From Niebla homalea (taxonomy: Eukaryota; Ascomycota; Lecanoromycetes; Lecanorales; Ramalinaceae): a stretch of DNA of 64,000 nucleotides. Shown in pieces: positions 55,001 to 64,000 of the stretch (position 1 is its first letter; each line of letters starts with the position of its first letter). The stretch spans positions 496,001-560,000 of the forward strand of contig JAHGAU010000005.1 in assembly GCA_019925105.1 (NCBI GenBank). Direction: 5' to 3'. The notes under the pieces were generated by a model. It was not told the origin of the DNA and ran no database searches. It was given only the letters and a program-made list of their open reading frames with translations. Made by a program: the position numbers and the translations under genes.

Positions 55001-56693
55001 CAGTATGAAGGATGATGCCCAAAAGAAAGTTTTGGTGTGGTCGAACCCGCAGAATCTCAGCTTGGACATTTCTCCCAATATCAACATCGATCTGTCCAAA
55101 CCAAGAACCATTTTCGTCCAGATCAGGAATGGACTACACAATGTGTCGGCAGGGACACTGATTCTGAGACCCGCTTCGGCTGGACTGCGTCTCCATACCT
55201 CGAAGGTAGAGGCGACAGACGGCGGGATCGATACGACAACAGCATTGCAGCCTGGCTCAATCAATTTTGGCAAGATAGCTAGCAATACTGATGTTCGTAT
55301 CAATGTTCCCTACAACATCGACACCGAAACAAACCGCATCACCATCAAGGCTGAGGTCAATTACACCACTGATGATGGTAATTTTATGTTTGCTTCAGAT
55401 TTCAACATCCCAACGGGGCTGAGTATCACTGTCAATGTACAGGACACGTTTCAAAAAGATGCTCTCTTCTCGCGGTTTACCGTTGCTTCTGCTACGGGGA
55501 TGCCCGTTCAAGTGTTGGATAGCTCAATCCAAGATAGCGACAGCTTTGAGGCATATACTGCCCCTACGAAGCAGGCCGGAGTGACATCTCATGCTGGCCA
55601 GGCATACTCTTTAATCGCGAAGATATGTCCAAAGCAGGAGACTCAAGCATCTGACCCCACAAGGACCGACGCGAGGCGGCTTTTTCTCAGGATCGAGTAC
55701 CTTTGTCTTGACGAAGCGATTCTCGCCATGTGGGAGACCTCGTTACTGGATGCTCTTGCGGCTGCAAAGCTGAAGGTGTACTCAAACATTTTATGCCAGC
55801 ATGTCAGAAAACGGTTCTACCACATGCTGACAGCGCACGATATCGAGATGTTCAGTCTTCTCCAAGAATATAACATGGGTAATTTTGGACAGCATGAGTG
55901 GAGTCAAGTCTTATCCTTATTTGCGCCAGCGGAGGCTAAAGAGATTGAGCAATGTCTTCAGAAATGGCACAGCGTAAGTGCTGAGCATTGTGGAAGATAG
56001 AGGCTCACCTCGCTAACTGATGTGAGCAACAGTCATCGAGACGGTCTCGGCTCACAGGAGAGGAAAGCATGACGCCGAAGCGTAGCCTGACTGTGCCAGT
56101 TGACATTCCAAATATGATGATCGTACACACAGCGCAGCTCAAGATATACAAAGGCACACTAGAAAAGCAATCGCCGAGCCTAATGATGGCCCTTGATCAA
56201 GTCTTGCAGGCCAAATTGACAATTCAACATACGCGGAAATGGGGTGAGAGCAGGGCCGCAGACGGAGCATTGGGCTTTTGTTACGATATTGAAGCAGTTC
56301 TTGATGACTGGTTGATAGGCGGGCAACGCAGTGCAAGATTCAGTGCTAAGGTACATCGATTGAAATTGCCCTGGCGTGGAGTACTAACCCGTGGGGCAGG
56401 AAGGTGAGATTCACAGCTTCCATGTGCTGTTGCTTCCGCAGAGAACGGGTCACCTGATGCTGCCTTCGATCAGCATTTATTCAAGTACAGCTCGTCCTAG
56501 ATCTAGTGACGGTAAGGAAGTTGCAAATAGTCGGATCAGCTGCGAGACCGACTATTTGAACGAGGCAGAAAGTGTCATGGTGGTTCCAGATCTATGCAGC
56601 ACCACCGTCATTGTTGACCCGAACGGCGGATCCACTCCTGGACTTGGCCGAGTAAAATGTATTGAGTTTCAGAGCAGACAGGTTGAGAGATGA
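52033..56693 (+). CDS. TRS130: TRAPPII complex subunit Trs130/TRAPPC10
   Basis: There are six exons: 52033-54120, 54170-54261, 54306-54816, 54870-55973, 56033-56350 and 56400-56693. All phases agree and give 1468 residues. The subunit is part of the TRAPPII complex that activates Rab GTPases (Ypt31/32, Rab11) at the late Golgi. Recognisable parts are the N-terminal VEYTDPAGVFESIRASLERA, RHQIPGLRQTPYVKLYLLQC, NHDAFEWLILHL, the DKIRSDFNGSSKHAIDRAAQ block, the helical solenoid with DLTAATLAHFIVADRGK, and the beta-rich C-terminus (RPGVYIVKKAIFRAGNIVF). The start is placed at MNLEEILTKCTTVEY; an in-frame ATG at 51961 is possible. Introns are 44-59 nt. Confidence 0.93.
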
Positions 56694-57807
56694 GTGTGAG
56701 CTGGGCATGACGTGGGCCAAACAAACAGAGATGGTGAGAGATGAAGCCACCGAGGCCTGGCCCTCCTGCCAAGCTCTGCCTAGGTCTGGCTAGCCCCCAT
56801 GTAATAACCAGACCCTGCAGTAGCGGCATCGTGACTTCTTAGGCTGCTCAACAAATCCTGATGCTCCATAGAAAAAAACAAATCACTCTCAAACATTGAG
56901 TAATTCACCGAGCCTCCCCGCCTGCCTCAAAGGCTGCAGCATATCGAGCTCAAGCTGCAATGTAGGCGCCCTCAGTCTTCACAGCCTTATAGGTACAGAT
57001 TCATTGTAGCAGGACCCGATGATGCACCAAGCCTGCGATCAACGCCGCAGTCCGCTATACTTCCACCGTCCCGTGGTTGACAATGGACTGGTGGCTTTCC
57101 TTTTGTGGGAAGCTACACTTGGACCACAGTTACGCCGCTGATATACTTGAACAATTGGATTGTGTAGGAGGGGATCAGCTAGACTACCATCACATCAATC
57201 GCACTAACACCACTACCCTCATTTGGCCCATATCAATCTCCAATAACCTTCATGACCCGCTCAGTCAACCAAGCATTTTGCAGCGGTGACCGCTCTTTCT
57301 CTCAAACACTGGAATTGATGCGTGTCAAGATCTCAACACAGATTTGACGCCCTTTAGGCGAGGATCGCGCCGCGATCAGTTTAGCGGCAAAATTTGGCCG
57401 CAAACCGAATTTTGGGAGGCATCCCTGAAATTTTGAAGCTTCCAGAGAGTCCGCCTTTCATGTCTTTCCCACAACCATTGCTCTTTCACTTTCTTCTCGA
57501 CCTGCCTTGCGTTTATTCTGCATCGTACAATACACAATACACCATAGACTTGTTGTTGTGACCAGGTATGTAGTTCAAATCATTGGCTCTTTGGTGTTGC
57601 GTGCCTCTCACACATGACAGCACTTGATAGCGATCGGAACAATTGTACAGTCTTTGTGCCTGGAGAACGTCATCTCAAACCCCAAGCTTTTGAGAACAGA
57701 GACTTGCACGACACCTTCATCAGTAGACCTCAAAGACCTTGTGTCATCGACTCCTCCTCTTTCACATTGTCGAACCCCATGAAAAGATAATCTCAAACAT
57801 CCACATC
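56694..57807. other. Intergenic region, 5' flank of the desaturase
   Basis: About 1.1 kb between two plus-strand genes. No gene is seen. The segment 57450-57800 is C/T-rich and probably a long 5' UTR. Confidence 0.5.
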
Positions 57808-59414
57808 ATGTCAACCCCATCTATGCCGCAGCCGGCGGCCAACAGTGTATCCCGATCCCCAAATCAAATCTTTGCCTCCAAGGCATCTTCGTCATCAGCC
57901 TCTCCAGAATCCACTCCTGCAGACAACTCCCAGTCGGAAACTTCATTATCCTCAGCCGACGAGGACACTTCGACAAATATTGAGCCCCTTGATCTTCAAA
58001 GGTTGGATGCCAAGCTCACGTCTGTCGGGTCGAGTACCGCGACCACATCGGTGAGCACCCAAAGACTGCAAAGAAACATTGCCCAAGGCGACCTGAAGCC
58101 ATCAAGCCATGGCACTCTGCTGGACACATATGGGAACGAATTCGAGATCCCCGACATCACCATAAATCAAGTCAGAGCCGCCATACCAAAACACTGCTTC
58201 GTCCGCTCGGCTCGTCGAAGCTTGGGATATGTCGTCCGAGATCTCGTCCAGGCGGCCGCCAACTGGTCGCTTTTCCGCTATGTCCTGACTCCCCGTGTAG
58301 AGTCGACGCTTGCCCTGGCAGCACTTTGGACTGTCTTCACTGTCATCCAAGGCTTCATCATGACGGGAATGTGGGTCCTCGCTCACGAATGTGGTCACCA
58401 AGCATTTTCCGAATCCAAAACTTTGAACGATACTGTCGGCTTTATTCTGCACTCCGCACTCGGTGTCCCCTATTTCTCTTGGAAGATCTCCCACGGCAAG
58501 CATCACAAGGCGACAGGCCATCTCGAGCGCGATCAAGTCTTTGTACCAATAACTCGGGATCAATATGCCTCCAGGATCGGCAGGATGGTGCATGAGTTGA
58601 CCGAGCTCGGGGAAGAGACCCCGATGGTGACTGCGATGACCCTGCTCACTCAGCAGACATTGGGCTGGATCATGTACATCACCACGAACGTGACCGGCCA
58701 CAATCACCACGAGAACGCCGCAAACGGTCGTGGGGTTGGGAAGAGGAATGGCTTCGGTGGTAAAGTCAACCACTTTGATCCAGACAGCCCCATTTATGAT
58801 CAGAAAGACCGTCACTTGATCATGTTGAGCGATGTGGGTCTCCTTGCGACCGGACTCGCTTTGACCGCCGTCGGCATGAAGTATGGCGCTTTTGTGCTCA
58901 CGGTCGGATACATCATCCCCTACCTTTGGGTCAACAACTGGCTGGGTAGGAACTCGTCTTGAGTGTCGAGCCGGTGATATTGCTAACGTGATGAATAGTT
59001 TGGATCACGTACCTCCAACACACTGATCCCACCCTTCCTCATTACGAGCCCCACGCCTGGAATTTTACCCGTGGCGCCGCTGCAACCATTGACCGTGAAT
59101 TCGGATTCATTGGCCGCTATTTCATGCACGGCATTGTCGAGACCCATGTCCTGCACCACTTCGTCTCCACCATCCCATGGTACAACGCCGATGAGGCCTC
59201 TGATGCCATTAGACCCATCTTGGGCAAGCATTACCGCTCCAATGTCGAAGGTGGAGCCCTTGGCTTCATCAAGGCCATCTGGACGTCTGCTCGCCTCTGC
59301 CGGTGGGTTGAGCCTTCGGAGGGCGCGCAAGGCGAGGGCAAGGGTGTCCTATTCTTCCGGAACAACAACAAGGGGTGTACTCCTGCGGCCAAAATGGATG
59401 CGCCTGCATCATGA
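57808..59414 (+). CDS. Delta-12 (oleate) fatty acid desaturase
   Basis: There are two exons, 57808-58945 and 58999-59414, giving 517 residues. The 53-nt intron (GTAGGA...AATAG) restores NNWLVWITYLQHTDPSLPHY. This ER membrane enzyme converts oleoyl to linoleoyl lipids using two iron atoms held by histidine boxes. All three are present: HECGHQ (about 195), HGKHHKATGH (about 231) and HVLHH (about 450). About four to six membrane helices surround them. The first 95 residues are Ser/Pro-rich. The C-terminus is soluble (NNNKGCTPAAKMDAPAS). The start is the ATG MSTPSMPQP; an upstream in-frame ATG at 57739 lies in the presumed 5' UTR. Confidence 0.94.
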
Positions 59415-62400
59415 GGACGAAAAGACCTGATCCAGGAGGAGAAGATCACAAGAATCGTTGAGTGGAAAGTCTGACGGGCTAATGACTTGGATCGCAACAT
59501 GTGTTATATCACGAGCAAAGGACCCGTGGCTTCGACTGTGCTGGCTCCATCATTCAACTTAGACATTATCTGGAATTCATTCAACTTCCTGATGCTTGTT
59601 TTGGGGAAATAGTTTGCTCCAGCACCGGTAGGGCTTTCACCAGTCAGGATACCCGCGCGACGCCTGGTTCTCGTCGGGGCGCCTCGCACTCCCATCATGG
59701 AACGCATCTGGCTATTTGTTCGTTCTCCTCTTCCTTGAACCTAGATCTCTCGTTTCTAGAAGCGACAGCATTGACCATCAGCCATTGGCATGTTCGAGAG
59801 TTTTGAAAGCTCTGAAAAGTCGGAGGCACAGCGCTTTGGGCGGATATGACCTGAAGGACTTTGGTACTTTTCGTCGGGAGGGATATCTTGTTGCATGATC
59901 TTCTTTAGAAAGGAACTCTCTATAGACAGCCCTCACAGGCAACAGATTTAGGACATGAATATGACGTCCTGCAAACAAACTCCATTGATGATGAATTTGA
60001 CTCGTCTTCCGCAAACCCCCCCGCTCCAGCGGCGGTGGCGGCAGTGGCGGCAGGTCGCGGAAGTGGGGTGGGTAGCAAGATATCGGATATGGGGGCGTCC
60101 GACTTGGGTGCTGCGGCACCACCCCACTGCCTGCTTCCAACCCACCAACATTTTCCCCGGCTTTTGTTTTTAAGGATCTGACGGCATGACGAGTAGACAG
60201 CTCGGGGGGGAAGCCACTGCCGCAATCAGCTACCTTGCGGAGCTGCGGCCTGCTAAGGTAGGGAACTGGCTTATTGCTCGGGTGGTGTGTGACGGAAGAT
60301 TGCGTCTCTGTAAGTAGTGATTGCAAGATGGGATGGTACATACTGCCATGGCCCAAGAACATGGCAACAAGGAATATCTCGGGATTGGCGAATGTGCTTT
60401 GTTCCAACATATACAAATTTACTACATACAACCCCCCTTTTTTCCCCCCAAAATATCCCACCACAGATGGTACCCAAAAAGCCTTACGTCCCCTCCCAAC
60501 CAGTCTCACCAATTGAATGGTTCCAACAATCGATTACCATTCATCGTCCCGTCCCAATGCAGTCGTGTCCACCAATATGATGTAAAATCCATGCCCCAAA
60601 GTCCAAATTTGTCCGGGCGCTGTCCAGAATTCCAGGACCCAGCGAAGAATACCAAAAAGCGTAGGAATTAAACTCAAACGGGACGATGAACTCGTCCAGT
60701 GTGGTGATAAATCCAGAACAGATACCTCTCTCAAGATCTTCCTTCCCCCCCACCCTTCTCCCCGCCAAAGTATAATGGAGATCTCGAAAACGCCGTCAAA
60801 ATTGTCCAAAAAGCTGCGAGTGTTCGAGAGAACCGCACGCATAAGCGGGAATGTCAATATGAACTTTTCAGAAATATACTGCCACAAACAGTCGATGCAT
60901 ATTGGAAAGAAGAACGCTAGCCTCCGTTGCTCAAGATCAGGAACCAGAAAGTTGGAGACTGCTGCACTTGTGAATAGAACATTTATCCGGTGCTGAACTG
61001 CCTCAGGGTTGAGGCAGGGTATCTTAGGACGGTAATATAGCCAGTCCGGTGTCACCGGCCGAGGGACGGTAAATCGTTGAGCATGTACCTCACGGACAAT
61101 GTGATGTGAAAATAATTCTCAAGCCTGAAAGTAAATGCTGTTCTCACTGCATCGGTCGTGTAAGTAGTCTGGCTAATATGGCTTCTCAATTCTCAAATTT
61201 TGTCTTTTGCTTGCGGGCCTCGCTAACCTTACTCAAAACTGATCGGGATTCTACAGCGCGGTAATCCTTGTGGTGAATGGCAATTGCTCAGGGGTTGGGT
61301 GACATACCACGGCAAAGAGTAATATATAAAAAGGTCTTCCCTCGTTGGGAATGAAGTCGCCGTCTATTTCATTGTCTCAATAATATCTGCTGATCCCCCA
61401 AGCTGACAACCGACAAGCTCTCTCCTCCTGCCATCCGATGAGCCCGACTATCGCAATCAACCCCAACTTCCCAAACTCTCGACTCGGGCATTTTTGCTAT
61501 GCCCGCCGCTACTGGTGCCGCTTCTAAGGTCGGTGGAGTCACTCCATTATTTAGCAGCAAATTGACCAACCTTGGTCCATGGATCGACAGAGCAAGCGGC
61601 CCTTGCAAGCCGCTCCCCGCTGCAATTGATAACGCTATGAATCTTGACTCAATATCAGACGCTACCCACTACCCACCAGCGTTTGAGATGTCCTTGCCAG
61701 TTTTTGTTGGACCCAACAAGAGGCAAGTCTTCACATTCGGCTTGACCAAACATGCAGCACCAAAGCCAGATTTGAGAAGTAAAAACTCCAACAAATGGAA
61801 TCAGTGCCCCCCAGTCTTCATGAAAGAGGTCATCTGTATCGTAGATTCGTAAACACCGTCATCTGCAGTCTGTTCAGCTGATTGGTCCTTAGCGCTGGCC
61901 ACTGAGGGTGAAGCACCTCTGTACTCCGCTGCGACTGGTTACCGCTGGCAAGGGTAAAGGCGGTGGTGTCAGAAGGCCGTCCCAGCATCCTGTCTCCCTC
62001 GCCAGAAATTTTTCTGCACGCATGGACCCCACATGAAAACAAGGGGTTTCTGATCTCTCTCACCCTCTCCCTTTCGCACTGGCGGAACATTTCGATCCGT
62101 TCCCACCACCACCATTGAGCTAGAGGGGACAAGGATTGCATAGCCGCAGCCAACAAAGACTCAGTCCATAGCTGCAAGCCTTGCAGAAGCGCTGCTCTCC
62201 CCTTATCGCCCTCGGCAACATACGTGATGGTGGGTGGGCTCCACAAAATCTTCGTGATCCTACGAGATTGACTCCGTCCAATCAGCGAAGCCTGCCATGA
62301 CTCATGAGTCCTGACAGTTGCAGCGGAATTACGGTCCTGACTCGTGAGACAGGGACACCGGATCCCACGGCCAAGTGCTGCTTTTGCGGGAGTTGGCCTT

Positions 62401-64000
62401 TCCGCAATAGTTAACAAGCTTTATCGCCCTTCTAAAGGCTCGTGGATATTCTTGCATATGGCAGGTCGGTAACTGCAGATGTTTATACTCCGGGTTTGCA
62501 TCATCCCACGCCCGTTCATTCCTTTCCTGCTCCATGTACCAAAGTCTTATCATCCAACGAGGGCTAGGCCGATGCGCACCCGTTTTTCTTGCATCAAGCC
62601 GCAAAGCGGCAGTAGTTTTTGGGAAGTCTTTACTCCGGATGCCCATCTGGACCTACTGATGAAACAAACCCTCGAGCATTGAACTACTTTCTCGCGTGAT
62701 AGTCACTGATGTTGTATGTCGCCCAGCGGACACGCACTCCGGCCCCGCATCGATTCTCCTATGAAGCAAAATCCACGACAGCTTGCGTCAGATATGCAGG
62801 CTATCCAACGTCTTTGCTCCTTTCCAAACCCTTCCCACTTCCCAGGATGGGTTCGTAGTCCAGTTCGGGAAAGCCCAAATGGCCGGATTAATCTGACACT
62901 TGTCAGCGCCACCAATGCAGGCCACAGATATTCTCATAGTGGGAGAATCCTGTCGGATCGCGTCAGACATGCACAGGGGAAGTTCTTCCCCCTGTTGGAA
63001 CCATACCACACGCTCCCCGCAAGCTCCTGCCCGCCTCAAGAAGGAAGATGCACATTTGCTGCCAGGTTTCACAAGGGCAGAGAGGCAATCAATGGTATCT
63101 AATTGATTACCCCCTCTGCCAATGAAAGAGTCTCATTCAATTCTATCCATCTTGGGTAGCATCTGCAGCTCTTCCATCAATTCGCCCCTTGTTCCTCCCT
63201 CATTCCGTCGTCGCCATGCATTCTTGAAAGCTTCAACATTCATTCATGCAATCATCGCCTTTGTTGATGGAATTCCTTTCCTAAGGAGCCCCCCCCTCTC
63301 CCGAAACTTTCGCCCCCTCTCATTGACATCGACGATCCGGCTGGACGAGACGGCGCGAAAGGGGGTTCTCGGTGTAATGCTTTTTCATGGGATTGGTTGG
63401 TCCCAAACAATGGTTGCTTGGCCCTCTTCTTTCTGCCTCGATGATTGACACAACGTTGTTTAAACCGCCAATTACCACCGTTGCATCTCCACAAAAAAGA
63501 AAGTACAACGTATATACCTCCTCCTTCATATCCGGGCAGTCGAGAAATCAAATTGTTGCATGTCACACCCACATCCGCTCGATCATCAAAGCCTTCCGTT
63601 CCCCCCCAGGAGTTCAGTCGATAGACGATTAGACGAATGGCTCTTGTTCAGATAAAGAGCTCGTGGGAACTACCTACCTACCTATCTATCGAGTAAGTAT
63701 CCAGCACAGCAAGAATTGTCCCCTATAATATCGCAACCGAATCGTTCATAGATATATACATGTAGTGGCATTGCTCTCCGAGTGTTTGGGAAAGATAAGT
63801 GCAAGGGTATGTCTGTCTCCCTTAAGCACAAACTGTTCAATGAATGGTCATTGAGGTATCAGTGTAGACGCTGTAATCTTTCTGATACATCGTGCTACAT
63901 TCCGCATGAAGCCTCACCGTGTGAAAGCAGGAGGGTTGGGATTGAAGAATTGTTGAAACGCTATCAAAATATTTTGGAGACTATGCTTCCAAGTGGCCTT
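59415..64000. other. Gene-poor right end; one doubtful small ORF
   Basis: About 4.6 kb with no recognisable gene, against one gene per about 2 kb elsewhere. A minus-strand frame at 59778-60512 (244 codons) starts with GTG and looks spurious. A plus-strand ORF of 117 codons (61499-61852, ATG, beginning MPAATGAASKVGGVTPLF) lies 170 bp after a TATATAAA box; it could be a small gene, but no family is recognised. CT-rich blocks occur at 60430-60480 and 63140-63320. I found no tRNA and no transposase. Confidence 0.4.
61323..61330 (+). promoter_or_regulatory. TATATAAA box
   Basis: A clear TATA box in a region otherwise without genes. It is followed 170 bp later by a small ORF (61499-61852). It could mark a small protein gene or a non-coding transcript. 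Confidence 0.3.

Noticed and set aside
59778..60512. A 244-codon minus-strand frame
   Set aside because: It starts with GTG, has no domain, and its Pro-rich parts come from C-rich DNA. It overlaps the desaturase 3' flank without splice logic.

Overview
This window is nuclear DNA from a filamentous ascomycete fungus. The evidence is protein-coding genes split by short introns (mostly 44-113 nt, GTRNGY...AG, usually with a CTRAC-like branch site), conserved fungal housekeeping proteins, and fungal-type low-complexity linkers. My impression is a Dothideomycete-like genome, but that rests on general feel and not on a marker gene. I saw no operon, phage, plasmid, CRISPR or intact transposon.

Layout, left to right (+ or - is the coding strand). 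0-9 kb: nitrilase-like hydrolase (+), a small predicted secreted protein (-), the deadenylase subunit PAN3 (-, six exons) and an ERAD-type UAS/UBX protein (+). 9.6-19 kb: a VHS-GAT trafficking adaptor (+), an intron-containing tRNA-Thr (-), a peroxisomal acyl-CoA synthetase ending in AKL (-), O-acetylhomoserine sulfhydrylase (-) and a four-helix MARVEL-type membrane protein (-). 19.5-26 kb: a 1577-residue WD40 protein with an N-terminal SUMO-interaction-like motif and two WDxR motifs (-), and an MFS transporter (-). 27-37 kb: a secreted CAP/PR-1 protein with a polyglutamine tract (+), a YyaL/SSP411 thioredoxin-fold protein (+), a WD40 protein (-), a secreted protein of unknown function (-) and a CPA1-type Na+/H+ antiporter (-). 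38-46 kb: RNase H1 (-), bifunctional PFK-2/FBPase-2 (-), a DUF202-like membrane protein (-), Tad3 (-) and adenylate kinase (+). 47-59.4 kb: a gene of unknown function (+), a SWIM zinc-finger protein resembling Shu-complex Sws1 (-), a ubiquitin-specific protease (-), the TRAPPII subunit Trs130/TRAPPC10 (+) and a delta-12 fatty acid desaturase (+). The last 4.6 kb is gene-poor.

The genes look like an ordinary mixture of housekeeping functions and not a cluster. Tad3 and adenylate kinase share a 257-bp divergent promoter region. I reassembled exon structures by hand from splice signals and checked reading phase at every junction, so most multi-exon models close exactly. Two genes (VHS-GAT and SWIM) do not close cleanly and appear to need a one-base correction in a C/G run. 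I found no convincing new multi-gene system. The points most worth a second look are these frame breaks, stop-free introns of 3n length, a recurring weak GTCCGY splice donor, and the large WD40 protein.
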